Source of the DNA: Mycobacteriales bacterium
GTDB lineage: Bacteria > Actinomycetota > Actinomycetes > Mycobacteriales > SCTD01
Direction of reading: 5' to 3'
DNA: 64,000 bases
Assembly: GCA_040902655.1 (NCBI GenBank)
Contig: JBBDWV010000052.1
Coordinates: 7,804 to 71,803, forward strand
Position 1 is the stretch's first letter. Every line of letters begins with the position of its first letter. Under the pieces are notes generated by a model. The model saw only the letters and a list, made by a program, of their open reading frames with translations, ran no database searches and was not told the DNA's origin. Positions 7,661 through 16,270 of the stretch are shown here, one piece after another. The position numbers and the translations under genes are program-made.

Positions 7661-10384
7661 ATGGAGCCCGGTGTTCCCTTCGCGCTCCTCGGCGCGGTGG
7701 TGCTGCTCGCCGTCGCCGCGTGGACCGGCCTGGCCGCCACCGCTGTGGTCGCTGCCGGCCGGGGCAGTCGCGCGGCGGCGGGCCTCGTGCTCGTCGGCGG
7801 CCTGGTGCTGGCGGCCGTGGAGACCGTCACCGGTACGACGTTCGGCAGCCAGGCCTCCGACCTGCTGCTGACTGCCCGCACCGCCGGGCTGCTGCTCGTC
7901 GCGGCCGGGCTGTGGTCCGGTGCGCTCGCCCGCCGCCAGGCGTCGCCCGACCCGGCTCCGACCGGCCCGGCTCCGACCGACGGGACGCTGCCCGGGGTCG
8001 TCGTTCCCCTGGCAGGTGCTCCCGCGCCGGCTGCGCTGGCCGCGGTAGCGGCTCTGGTCGCGGCGTTGGCGGCGGTACGCGCCCGCCGCGACGGTCCGGG
8101 GCTGCTCCTCGCCGGCGGGCTGCTGCTGGCCGGTGCGGCTGCCGCCGCCGCCCCGTGGGCCGACCGTGCGGACGGCGCGCTGGCCGTGCTGCTCCTGCGC
8201 CTGGCCGGGGCCCTGCTGCTGCTGGGTGGGCTGGTCGCGCTCTCGCGGTCCAGCCTGCTCGGCAAGGTCGTCGCTGCCATCCTGGCCGGTGTGCTGCTGA
8301 TGGCCACGGCCGCCGTCGGGGTGGTCGGGTCGGTCGTCGCCCGGGCGGCGGACCAGGAGCAGGCCGCCCTGCTCACCGACGCCGCGCAGGGCCGGCTGGA
8401 CCTGCTCGAGCAGAACCTCACGAACGTGCAGAACGACGCGAGCGCGGCTGCCCGGACCTGCGCCCAGAGCCCGGCCAGCTGCGCCGCCGGCTTCGACCTG
8501 CTGGCCGGCACCGGCGTACCGACCTTCGCCGCCCGCATCTCCGCCGCGGGACCGACGATCCTCGGCGGGCGTGCCCCGCTCGCGCCGGTCGAGGCGCTGG
8601 CCCTGGCCGGCGGGCCCGTGGTCCAGCGGGCGCTGGCCGGCGGAGCGAACGCCGTGCGCGCCGAGAACGGGCTGCCCGCCAAGATCCGGCTGCTCGGCGA
8701 CCCGCAGTCGCTGGCGCTCGTGGTCGTCGTGCCGCAGGACCGGCCGACCCCGACGTCGCCGGCTCCCTCCGCGCTGGTCTTCGGCGTACGCCTGGACGAC
8801 AGCTACGTCGGACGGGACTCCGAGGCGGCCGGCTTCGGCTTCTCGCTGCTGGTGGACGGCAACGTCGTGGCCTCCAACCGCAGCCAGGAGCAGCGGGTGC
8901 TGATCGAGCGGATCGCCGCGCAGGCCCGGGTCGCCTCCGACGCGCCGTCCACCGGCCGGACGGTCCCGGCCGCAGGCGACGCGCCGACGGTGCACTTCCG
9001 CTCTGTCACCGGTCTGGACGGCACTCCGGTCGGGACGCTTGCGCTGTCCCGGGACGCCGACATTGCGCTGGGCTCCCAGCGCAACGCGCTGCGGGTACTG
9101 CTGCTGACGGCTCTGGTCACCACCGGGCTGGTCGGCGGGCTGGCCCTGCTGCTCGGCCGGCGCACCGTCGACCCGCTGCGCCGGCTGACCGCCGCCGCCT
9201 CCCGGGTCGCCGCCGGCGATCTGTCGGTCACCACCGGCAGTGCCGGCCCCGACGAGGTCGGCACCCTGTCCCGCACATTCGACGCCATGACCGGCTCCGT
9301 CGCCCGGCTCAACGGCGACCTGCGCGCGGCGGCCGGCCGGCTCGAGACCGTGCTCGCGTCGATGTCGGACGGTCTGGTGGCCACCGACGCCGGCGGCCGG
9401 GTCACCAGCATCAACCCGGCCGCGCTGGCCATGGCCGGGCTGTCGGAGGCGTCGCAGGCGCTCGGGCGGCCGCTGGCCGAGGTGGTGGACGTCCGGGTCG
9501 GTGGCGCACCGCTGGTCCTCGACCGGCCGGACCCGACCGACCGGCGCCGGCCCGACGTCGACGCCGAGGTGCGGCCGGCGGCGGGGAACCCGGTGCCCGT
9601 ACGCGCCTCGCTGGCACCGCTGGACGACGGCGAGGGGGTCGTGCTCGTCCTGCGCGACACGACCCGGGAGCGCGAGGTCGAGCGGATGAAGACCGAGTTC
9701 CTGTCCAACGTCAGCCATGAGCTGCGGACGCCACTGACCCCGATCCGCGGCTACGCCGACCTCCTGATGACTCGCCGCGGGCTCCCGGCGGACAAGGTCG
9801 CCGCCTTCGCCACCACCATCGTGGCCGAGAGCCTGAAGATGAACCGTGTCGTGGACCTGCTGGTCGACGTGGCCGCCATCGAGGCCGGCCGGGTGACTGT
9901 CACGCCGCGGGCCGTGCCGCCGGCCGAGCTGGTCGACGGGCGGCTGGCGCACTGGCGGGACCGGGTGCCCGAGCGGGCGGGCGACCTGCGCCGGCGGGTC
10001 GCCGCCCGGCTGCCCGCGGTGCAGGTCGACCCCGACTGGCTCGGCAAGGCGCTCGACGAGCTGATCGACAACGCGGTGAAGTACACACCGGCCGGTACGC
10101 CGATCACGCTGGTCGCCGGCCTGGCCCCGGCCGGCGACCGGGTGCGGGTGGCCGTGCGCGACGCCGGCCCCGGCATCGCCGCGGCCGATCAGGACTCGAT
10201 GTTCCTGTCCTTCGAGCAGGTCGACGGCTCGGCCACCCGGCGGGTCGGCGGTCTGGGGCTGGGGCTGTCGTTCGTCCGCCGGCTGGCCGAGGAGGTCGGC
10301 TGGCCGCTGAGCGTCAGCTCCACACTCGGCAAGGGTGCGGAGTTCGCCCTGGACCTCCCGCTGGTCGACCGCACCAGGACGTGA
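7661..10384 (+). CDS. Large membrane sensor histidine kinase (multi-TM, HAMP, PAS, HisKA, HATPase)
   Basis: 907 residues. Several hydrophobic segments fill the first ~230 residues. An extracytoplasmic sensor region follows (about 235-480, with two Cys in AARTCAQSPASCAAG), then a membrane span (LLLTALVTTGLVGGLALLL), HAMP (RRTVDPLRRLTAAASRVAAG) and PAS (VLASMSDGLVATDAGGRV). The kinase core has H-box SHELRTPLTPIRGY with phospho-acceptor His686, N-box DELIDNAVKYTPAG, and ATP-lid glycines DAGPGI and GGLGLGLSFV. All key residues are present, so it should be active. No response regulator is encoded nearby, making it an orphan here. It sits between the YlbL-type and PPA1309 genes, which are often close neighbours, so it may be an insertion. 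Confidence 0.93.
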   Translation: MEPGVPFALLGAVVLLAVAAWTGLAATAVVAAGRGSRAAAGLVLVGGLVLAAVETVTGTTFGSQASDLLLTARTAGLLLVAAGLWSGALARRQASPDPAPTGPAPTDGTLPGVVVPLAGAPAPAALAAVAALVAALAAVRARRDGPGLLLAGGLLLAGAAAAAAPWADRADGALAVLLLRLAGALLLLGGLVALSRSSLLGKVVAAILAGVLLMATAAVGVVGSVVARAADQEQAALLTDAAQGRLDLLEQNLTNVQNDASAAARTCAQSPASCAAGFDLLAGTGVPTFAARISAAGPTILGGRAPLAPVEALALAGGPVVQRALAGGANAVRAENGLPAKIRLLGDPQSLALVVVVPQDRPTPTSPAPSALVFGVRLDDSYVGRDSEAAGFGFSLLVDGNVVASNRSQEQRVLIERIAAQARVASDAPSTGRTVPAAGDAPTVHFRSVTGLDGTPVGTLALSRDADIALGSQRNALRVLLLTALVTTGLVGGLALLLGRRTVDPLRRLTAAASRVAAGDLSVTTGSAGPDEVGTLSRTFDAMTGSVARLNGDLRAAAGRLETVLASMSDGLVATDAGGRVTSINPAALAMAGLSEASQALGRPLAEVVDVRVGGAPLVLDRPDPTDRRRPDVDAEVRPAAGNPVPVRASLAPLDDGEGVVLVLRDTTREREVERMKTEFLSNVSHELRTPLTPIRGYADLLMTRRGLPADKVAAFATTIVAESLKMNRVVDLLVDVAAIEAGRVTVTPRAVPPAELVDGRLAHWRDRVPERAGDLRRRVAARLPAVQVDPDWLGKALDELIDNAVKYTPAGTPITLVAGLAPAGDRVRVAVRDAGPGIAAADQDSMFLSFEQVDGSATRRVGGLGLGLSFVRRLAEEVGWPLSVSSTLGKGAEFALDLPLVDRTRT

Positions 10385-10436
10385 CCCGCTCGTAGGTCCC
10401 CAGCCACCTCACCCGGTCGGACAGGCGCAGGTGGTG

Positions 10437-10958
10437 TCAGTCCTCGAGGGTGGCCAGCAGCGCCGCGGCCAGGGTCGGCGCCAGATCGCTGCCGGTCACC
10501 CGCTCGTCCTGCTCGGGTTCCGCGCCGCGCAGCCGGAGCACACAGGCCGACCCGCCACCGCGGACGACCCCGACGACCATCCGTACGTCGCGCCGCGCGG
10601 GGTGCTCGGCGGCCAGCGCGGCCGGGTCCTCGGCCTGTGCGACGGCCGCCTCGGCCGCGGGCGGCAGGACGACCACCTCGTGCGCGAGGACGACCCCCAG
10701 CACCTCCTCGCCGAAGACCATGGCGGCCAGCTGCGCGTCCAGCGGGCCCTCGCCGAGCGGCTCCTGCGCGATGGGGGTGAGCGAGGCGGGGCCTCCGGCG
10801 ACCAGCCCCATCGTGCTGGCCAGCTGCGGCTCGGCGCGCAGCAGCTGCTCGGTCTGCACGAGCGCGAACAGCTGCGGCGGCTGGTCCCAGCCGGCTTCGG
10901 CCACGTGCCCCTCGACCTCGCCGACGACGGACTGCAGGGGGCTGGCCAACGGATCCAT
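10437..10958 (-). CDS. PPA1309 family protein
   Basis: A 173-residue cytosolic protein of a conserved actinobacterial family without known function. Recognisable parts are the N-terminal MDPLASPLQSVVGEVEGHVA, the WDQPPQLFALVQT segment and the C-terminal RLRGAEPEQDERVTGSDLAP. ATG 10958 is preferred because GGGAGG lies nine bases upstream. An in-frame ATG at 10967 directly abuts that ribosome-binding site, which is too close. It is divergent from the UPF0182 gene with 96 bp between starts, an arrangement conserved across actinobacteria. Confidence 0.88.
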   Translation of the reverse strand: MDPLASPLQSVVGEVEGHVAEAGWDQPPQLFALVQTEQLLRAEPQLASTMGLVAGGPASLTPIAQEPLGEGPLDAQLAAMVFGEEVLGVVLAHEVVVLPPAAEAAVAQAEDPAALAAEHPARRDVRMVVGVVRGGGSACVLRLRGAEPEQDERVTGSDLAPTLAAALLATLED

Positions 10959-11054
10959 GTCCGCCATCCTCCCCGCCCCCCGCCGCTGCGAGGAACCCGG
11001 CGCGGTGTGGAAGGGTTGCGCGGTCACCCCCCCCACGACGAGGAGGCGCCCAGC

Positions 11055-14000
11055 GTGGCCGTCCGCACCCCCGGAGCGGGCCTGCCTGCCCGCCCGCGCC
11101 TGCTCGGACCCGTACTCGCCGTCCTGGCGGTGATCCTGCTGTTCGGTGGCGTCGCGATCTCGCTCTACACCGACCTGCTGTGGTTCTCCAGCGTCGGTTA
11201 CCGCCGGGTCTTCAGCACCCTTTTGACCACGCGGCTGATGCTGTTCGTCGGCTTCGGTCTGCTCATGGCGCTGATCGTCGGCAGCAACGTGCTGCTGGCC
11301 TACCGGGTGCGCCCACCGTTTCGCCCGATGTCGCTCGAGCAGCAGAACCTCGAGCGCTACCGGCTGGCGGTCGAGCCGTTCCTGACCCCGGCGCTGCTGC
11401 TCGGCAGCAGCGTCTTCGGGCTGTTCGCCGGGCTGTCCGCGGCCGCTCGCTGGCAGACCTGGCTGCTCTGGCGCAACGGCACGAGCTTCGGCCAGGCCGA
11501 CCCGCAGTTCGACCGGGACATCTCCTACTTCGCCTTCACCTATCCGTTCCAGCGCTTCGTGCTCGGTTTCCTGCTGACCGCCTTCGTGCTGGCCCTGCTG
11601 ACCGCCGCGGCGACCCACTACCTGTTCGGCGGCGTGCGACTGCAGACGGTGGGGGAGAAGGTCAGCCCCGCCGCCCGCGCCCACCTGTCGGTGCTGGTCG
11701 GTGTCATCGTGCTGCTCAAGGCCTACGCCTACTACCTCGACCGGTTCGGTCTGGCCTTCTCGACCCGCGGCTATGTGGAGGGCGCGGGCTTCACCGATGT
11801 GCACGCGGTGCTGCCGGCCAAGAACATCCTGATCGGCATCGCGCTCATCTGCGCGCTGCTGTTCTTCGCCAACATCGTCGTGCGCAACATCCTGCTGCCG
11901 GCCGGCGCGCTCGGGCTGCTCGTCGTCTCGGCCGTCGTCATCGGCGGCATCTACCCGGCCTACACCCAGCAGTTCCGGGTCAACCCGAACGAGATCCAGC
12001 GCGAGGCACCGTTCATCGAGCGCAACATCGAGGCGACGCGGGCGGCGTACGGCATCGACGACACCGAGGTGGTGGATTACAAGGCCTCGCAGGACGTCTC
12101 CCCGGACGAGCTGCGCGCGCAGGCCTCGCAGGTCGACAGCGCCCGCCTGCTCGACCCGAACCGGCTGGCCCCGACCTACGAGCAGCTGCAGCGGCTGACC
12201 TTCTACTTCGGCGTCAACGACCAGCTCGACATCGACCGCTACGAGGTGGACGGCGAGCAGCAGGCGTACGTCCTGGCGGCGCGCGAGGTCGACATCAGCA
12301 ACCTGGCGCGGGCGCAGCGCAGCTGGATCAACGAGCGGCTCGTCTACACGCACGGCAACGGGCTGATCGCCGCACCGGCCGACGTCGTCGACGCCGAAGG
12401 GCGGCCGCTGTTCGTCGAATCCGACGACCCGGAGGGGCCGATCAGGCTGGACCAGGCCCGGCTGTACTTCGGCGAGCTGTCACCGAGCTACTCCATCGTC
12501 AACACCGAGCAGGCGGAGATCGACGGGCCGCTCGGCCTGACCCGCGGGCAGTCCGACGAGCAGGTCGAGGGGCAGGCGACGTTCAACTACGACGGCAAGG
12601 GCGGAGTGCAGCTGAGCCACCTGGGCCGCAAGCTCGCGTACGCACTGAAGTACCGCGAGCCGAACCTGCTGCTGTCGGACGCGATCCAGGACGACAGCCG
12701 GCTGATGTACACCCGCGAGCCACGTGACCGGGTCGAGAAGGTGGCGCCGTTCCTCGAGCTGGACGCCGACCCGTACCCCGCCGCGGTCGACGGGCGGATC
12801 GTGTGGATCGTCGACGGATACACCACGAGCAGCGGCTATCCGTACTCCCAGAGCACCAACTTCGGTGACGCGGTCATCGACAGCCAGAGCCGCGGACTGG
12901 CCGTGCAGCGGCGGGTCAACTACATCCGCAACTCGGTGAAGGCGACGGTGGACGCCTACGACGGGACGGTGACGCTCTATCAGTTCGGCGACGCCGACCC
13001 GGTCCTCGACACCTGGAACAAGGCCTTCGGCGGTGACCTGGTCCGGCCGGACAGCGAGATCAGCGACGAGTTGCGGGCGCACTTCCGCTATCCGGAGGAC
13101 CTGTTCAAGGTGCAGCGGGAGCTGCTCACGCAGTACCACGTCACCGACGCGCAGGAGTTCTTCACCCGTGAGGACTTCTGGGAGATCCCGGCGGATCCGG
13201 CGGAGGCGGTCAACAACGCTGCGGGCGGTGCGGTGCCGGCGCAGCCCGCTCCGGCAGCGGGGCCGGCGATCGACGCGGCCGCGCTGTCCGGCCCTCCGCA
13301 GCCGCCGTTCTACTCGCTGCTGGAGTTCCCCGGGGAGCCGGCCGGCGCCCAGTTCCGGCTGTCGACGTCCTTCACCGGGCTCAACCGGCCGAACCTCGCT
13401 GCCTTCGCCTCGGTGTCCTCCGATCCCGGGACCTACGGGAAGATCCAGGTGCTGCAGCTGCCGCGGAGCAACCCGCCGAACGGGCCCGGCCAGGTGGCGA
13501 ACCAGTTCCTGTCCGAGCAGGTCGTCGCCGAGTCGCTGTTCCCGTTCCGGCAGAACCGCGCCGAGGTCACCTTCGGCAACCTGCTGACCCTGCCGGCCGG
13601 CCAGGGGCTGCTCTACGTCCAGCCGGTGTTCGTGCGCGCCCAGGGCGGCGAGAGCTTCCCGACCCTGCAGCGGGTGCTGGTCAGCTACGGCAACGAGGTG
13701 GCCGCGAACACCACCCTGGCCCGGTCGCTCGCCGACCTGTTCGGTGCTGCCGCGCCGCCGGACTCGCCCGCACCCCAGCCGTCCGGACCGGCGTCCCCGG
13801 CGCCGGCTCCCGCCCCCGTCGCCGGTGATGTGGCGTCGCTGATCGCCGAGGCCGACGCGGCCTTCCGGCAGGGTCAGGACGCGCTGAAGCGGGGGGACTT
13901 CGCGGCGTACGGTGCGGCGCAGGACCGGCTGCGTGCCGCGCTCGACCGGCTCGCGTCGACCGCCGGCGGCGGCTCGCCCCGGCCGACGCCCTCCGGCTGA
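11055..14000 (+). CDS. UPF0182 family large membrane protein
   Basis: 981 residues. Seven or so membrane spans occupy the first 300 residues (e.g. LAVLAVILLFGGVAISLYTD, LMLFVGFGLLMALIVGSNVL). A long extracytoplasmic region follows with family landmarks WFSSVGYRRVF, IERNIEATRAAYGID and YTTSSGYPYSQ. The tail is Pro/Ala-rich (SPAPAPAPVAGD) before a short helical C-terminus. UPF0182 proteins are widespread in actinobacteria and their function is not established. GTG 11055 was chosen because AGGAGG lies eight bases upstream and the first span starts soon after. A hairpin at 14030-14099 probably ends the transcript. Confidence 0.95.
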   Translation: MAVRTPGAGLPARPRLLGPVLAVLAVILLFGGVAISLYTDLLWFSSVGYRRVFSTLLTTRLMLFVGFGLLMALIVGSNVLLAYRVRPPFRPMSLEQQNLERYRLAVEPFLTPALLLGSSVFGLFAGLSAAARWQTWLLWRNGTSFGQADPQFDRDISYFAFTYPFQRFVLGFLLTAFVLALLTAAATHYLFGGVRLQTVGEKVSPAARAHLSVLVGVIVLLKAYAYYLDRFGLAFSTRGYVEGAGFTDVHAVLPAKNILIGIALICALLFFANIVVRNILLPAGALGLLVVSAVVIGGIYPAYTQQFRVNPNEIQREAPFIERNIEATRAAYGIDDTEVVDYKASQDVSPDELRAQASQVDSARLLDPNRLAPTYEQLQRLTFYFGVNDQLDIDRYEVDGEQQAYVLAAREVDISNLARAQRSWINERLVYTHGNGLIAAPADVVDAEGRPLFVESDDPEGPIRLDQARLYFGELSPSYSIVNTEQAEIDGPLGLTRGQSDEQVEGQATFNYDGKGGVQLSHLGRKLAYALKYREPNLLLSDAIQDDSRLMYTREPRDRVEKVAPFLELDADPYPAAVDGRIVWIVDGYTTSSGYPYSQSTNFGDAVIDSQSRGLAVQRRVNYIRNSVKATVDAYDGTVTLYQFGDADPVLDTWNKAFGGDLVRPDSEISDELRAHFRYPEDLFKVQRELLTQYHVTDAQEFFTREDFWEIPADPAEAVNNAAGGAVPAQPAPAAGPAIDAAALSGPPQPPFYSLLEFPGEPAGAQFRLSTSFTGLNRPNLAAFASVSSDPGTYGKIQVLQLPRSNPPNGPGQVANQFLSEQVVAESLFPFRQNRAEVTFGNLLTLPAGQGLLYVQPVFVRAQGGESFPTLQRVLVSYGNEVAANTTLARSLADLFGAAAPPDSPAPQPSGPASPAPAPAPVAGDVASLIAEADAAFRQGQDALKRGDFAAYGAAQDRLRAALDRLASTAGGGSPRPTPSG

Positions 14001-14029
14001 CCGCGTGCCGCCCCGCGTTCAGCCGTGTT

Positions 14030-14099
14030 CCTTGATCAACGCCGGACTTGCCCACTTTTTCGGCGGCGGAAATCGGAGGAAGTCCGGCGTTGATCAAGG
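14030..14099. repeat. Perfect 20-bp inverted repeat, TTGATCAACGCC element
   Basis: CCTTGATCAACGCCGGACTT (14030-14049) and its exact complement (14080-14099) flank a 30-base centre. The element lies between the converging UPF0182 and ArsC-like genes, where it could act as a bidirectional terminator. A degenerate copy is at 2124-2189, so it belongs to a dispersed intergenic family. Confidence 0.75.
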
Positions 14100-14124
14100 G
14101 GAGTGTCGCCGGGCCCGAGGCCGT

Positions 14125-14472
14125 TCACGGGTCGAGCAGCTCGAGCAGCCGCTCTGGTGGCCGGGCGACCACTGCCCGGTCCCCGCGTACGATCACCGGC
14201 CGCTCGATCAGCCGCGGATGGCATACGAGCGCGTCCAGCAGCTCGGCCCGGCTCGCCGCCTCCAGGCCTTCGTACTCCGGCTCGCTGGTCCTGATCAGCA
14301 CGCGCGGGTCGTCCGTGCCCAGCCGGGCGAGCATCGCCTCGATCGCCTCGCGGGTGGGCGGGGCGTCGAGGTAGAGCACCCGTGTGGGCGTGATCCCGCG
14401 CTCCGCCAGCAGCTGTTCGGCGCCGCGGCTCTTGCTGCAGCGCGGGTTGGTCCAGATCGTCCAGTCGCTCAT
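14125..14472 (-). CDS. ArsC/Spx-type thioredoxin-fold protein (arsenate reductase-like)
   Basis: 115 residues, normal for the ArsC family. The catalytic cysteine is Cys12 in TNPRCSKSRGAEQLL. The YLDAPPTREAIEAML segment and the late arginine in HPRLIERPVIVRGDRAVV match arsenate reductases using glutathione/glutaredoxin-like thiols. No ArsR, ArsB or Acr3 gene is adjacent, so arsenate reduction is a family assumption; a general thiol-redox role is possible. The ATG at 14472 abuts the tRNA promoter region, and the two genes diverge. Confidence 0.92.
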   Translation of the reverse strand: MSDWTIWTNPRCSKSRGAEQLLAERGITPTRVLYLDAPPTREAIEAMLARLGTDDPRVLIRTSEPEYEGLEAASRAELLDALVCHPRLIERPVIVRGDRAVVARPPERLLELLDP

Positions 14473-14481
14473 GGCATGAGT

Positions 14482-14511
14482 TTGCAACGGCCGCAGCGGG
14501 TCACGTAAGGT
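14482..14511 (+). promoter_or_regulatory. Promoter of initiator tRNA
   Basis: TTGCAA (14482-14487), an 18-base spacer and TAAGGT (14506-14511) form a good -35/-10 pair, placing the start of transcription a few bases before the tRNA 5' end. Confidence 0.65.
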
Positions 14512-14522
14512 GGTGTCGCCGA

Positions 14523-14596
14523 CGCGGGGTGGAGCAGCTCGGTAGCTCGCTGGGCTCATAACCCAGAGGTCGCAGGTTCAAATCCTGCCCCCGCTA
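14523..14596 (+). tRNA. Initiator tRNA-fMet (CAU)
   Basis: A 74-base cloverleaf without encoded CCA. The acceptor stem is CGCGGGG/CCCCGCT, with the unpaired first position (C1 opposite T72) that marks initiator tRNAs. The anticodon stem-loop GGGCTCATAACCC contains the three G:C pairs needed for P-site entry. The T-loop is GGTTCAAATCC. It has its own promoter upstream and a strong hairpin downstream. Confidence 0.97.
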
Positions 14597-14611
14597 CAGA
14601 AGAAGTGCAGG

Positions 14612-14651
14612 TCAGGGGCCTGATCTCCGGAGAAGGAGGTCAGGCCCCTGA
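14612..14651 (+). terminator. Hairpin terminator after tRNA-fMet
   Basis: tcaggggcctga (14612-14623) and tcaggcccctga (14640-14651) are perfect 12-bp complements around a 16-base loop. tcgtttgta follows, a weak T-rich tail. Confidence 0.7.
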
Positions 14652-14840
14652 TCGTTTGTACGAGCCGCCGTTGCCGAGGCGCCGGGGGTCGTCGGCGCTG
14701 GGCCATCGCCGAGTTTCGTGGGATGGGCACGGCAGGCCGCTACTGCCGCCGATCTCCGGCGGCCTGCCCTGCGGGTGCGCACCACGGGGGCGGGTAGGCA
14801 AACCTGGGACCCGCCGTACAGGACCACGAAGGAGGACGAC

Positions 14841-15071
14841 ATGAGCAACACCGAGACCGGCAACGTCACCGGCGTCGCCGACAAGGACTACAACATCCTG
14901 TGGTGCACTGAGCAGTCGCTGAGCAACGCGCTGCGGCTCGAGACCTACATCCACGATGCCGAACGCGCCGGCGACGCCGAGCTCGCCGAGTTCTTCCGCA
15001 AGGCCCAGGCCGAGAGCCGCAAGGGCGGCGAGCAGGGCAAGAAGCTGCTCCAGGCACGCCTCGGCGGCTGA
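14841..15071 (+). CDS. Small conserved helical protein, unknown
   Basis: 76 residues, probably two or three helices (ILWCTEQSLSNALRLETYIHDAE and AELAEFFRKAQAESRKG). One Cys, no signal peptide. AAGGAGG lies close before ATG 14841, a strong ribosome-binding site, so the gene is well expressed in principle. It is followed ten bases later by the PPC-domain gene and probably co-transcribed. I have the impression of a conserved actinobacterial family but cannot name it. Confidence 0.8.
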   Translation: MSNTETGNVTGVADKDYNILWCTEQSLSNALRLETYIHDAERAGDAELAEFFRKAQAESRKGGEQGKKLLQARLGG

Positions 15072-15081
15072 TCGGTCGCGC

Positions 15082-15522
15082 GTGAAGGTCACCACGCTCA
15101 CCGAGGGCCCGCCTCGGCAGCACGCGCTCGTCTTCGACACAGGGAACGAGCTCGTGTCAGGGCTGACAAACTGGGCGAGCGAGCAGCGGCTCGGCGGCAG
15201 CTCGTTCACGGGCATTGGCGCGCTGTCCGAGGCGAGCCTTGGCTACTACGACCTGCAGAGCCAGGAGTACGTCGAGATCCCCGTCGTCGAGCAGGTCGAG
15301 CTGCTGGTGCTCGCCGGCGACATCACGCTCGACGGACAGGGCGGGTGGAAGGTGCACGCCCACGCCGTCTGCGGCCGGCGCGGCGGCTCCACGGTCGGCG
15401 GGCATGTCCTACGGGCCGTGGTGCGGCCGACCCTCGAGCTGGTCGTCACGACGATGCCGAGGCACCTGCAGCGCCGTCACGACGCGGCGTCCGGTCTCGC
15501 GCTCATCGACCCGGACGCCTAA
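15082..15522 (+). CDS. PPC (DUF296) domain protein
   Basis: 146 residues covering one PCC/PPC domain. Features are the GSSFTGIGALSEASLGYYD loop, the central VEQVELLVLAGDITL strands and HAHAVCGRRGGSTVGGHVL, whose histidines match the metal site of bacterial PPC proteins. Many annotations call these DNA-binding proteins by analogy with plant AT-hook proteins; no AT-hook is present here. It lies ten bases after the small helical gene and five bases before the phosphoketolase remnant. Confidence 0.9.
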   Translation: MKVTTLTEGPPRQHALVFDTGNELVSGLTNWASEQRLGGSSFTGIGALSEASLGYYDLQSQEYVEIPVVEQVELLVLAGDITLDGQGGWKVHAHAVCGRRGGSTVGGHVLRAVVRPTLELVVTTMPRHLQRRHDAASGLALIDPDA

Positions 15523-15526
15523 CGGC

Positions 15527-15694
15527 ATGACCGCCCGCTACACCGCGATCCTGCGCCGCTACCGGCAGGCGACCGACTACCCCGCGGCGGCGCAGATCTA
15601 CCTGCGGGACAACGTGCTCCTGCGCGAGCCGTTGGCGGCTGAGCACTTCACGTCGCAGCTGCTCGGGCACAGGGCGCCGCCGCCTGCACGTTGA
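15527..15694 (+). pseudogene. Remnant of phosphoketolase N-terminus
   Basis: ATG 15527 opens a 55-codon frame with ILRRYRQATDYPAAAQIYLR and NVLLREPLAAEH, then QLLGHR. This matches the start of xylulose-5-phosphate/fructose-6-phosphate phosphoketolase, where QIYL(K/R)DNPLL(R)EPL leads to a conserved LLGHWGT. The match stops exactly at LLGH; the remaining ~730 residues of the enzyme are absent. It is therefore a 5' stub left by a deletion, directly after the PPC gene. Loss of active-site regions makes function impossible. Confidence 0.7.
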
Positions 15695-16270
15695 GCGGCC
15701 GGTCGAGCACCTCGACCCGGCGGACGAGTTCCCGCCTGCCGGCGGGCCCTGCTCGGTCAGGTCGGCACCGGCGCGCAGTGTCATCGTCTCGGTCAGCCGG
15801 AGCGTGCCGGCGCGCCCCGCGTCTCGGCAACGATGACAGCGGTGTCCGTCGCGTGGCCACACGAATGTCGCGCGGCCGGTTCGTGATGTGCGTGTTGCGC
15901 GCGGGGCGGACCGCCAGCGGCAGTATCTGTGCTCGCTGCTCCTGGCTCATCCCGTACGCATCCGCAGGACGCGCGCACGATGTCCGGCGTCGGCTTCGGA
16001 AGAAGTCGATGCCCTGCGCCCACAAGTGACGCAGGAAGGCCTGAGCCGTGGCGGTGCACGGCCGAACCGGCCATCACACGTGTCTCAACACGAACGACCC
16101 GGGTGACACCGCCCTCTGCGAAACCGGCTCGTCTGACTGAGTAATCCCGGGACGACATCGGAGGCCCTGCGGGGTCGTAGGAAGGTGTTCCGCTCGCCCG
16201 CCGGCCCACGGCGTCGCCAGCGCATCCCGGCCGCCGGTCTCGTCAAAGCGCCGCTCGACCCCGGCGGCCG
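15695..16270. other. Decayed intergenic stretch, no defensible gene
   Basis: All six frames are interrupted or lack protein-like composition. The third-position GC bias typical of the surrounding genes is lost. It follows the phosphoketolase stub and precedes the MerR gene (3' side). I see no transposase, repeat or hairpin worth naming. Confidence 0.5.

Noticed and set aside
10437-12353. Very long minus-strand frame reading through the PPA1309 gene into the UPF0182 gene
   Set aside because: Only the PPA1309 part is protein-like; the remainder is antisense to membrane spans of UPF0182.
14600-14660. Riboswitch or attenuator after the tRNA
   Set aside because: A single simple 12-bp stem directly behind the tRNA is better explained as its terminator.
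15648-16209. Overlapping minus-strand frames in the decayed stretch
   Set aside because: Composition is Arg/Ala-rich noise, no start signals, no recognisable domain.
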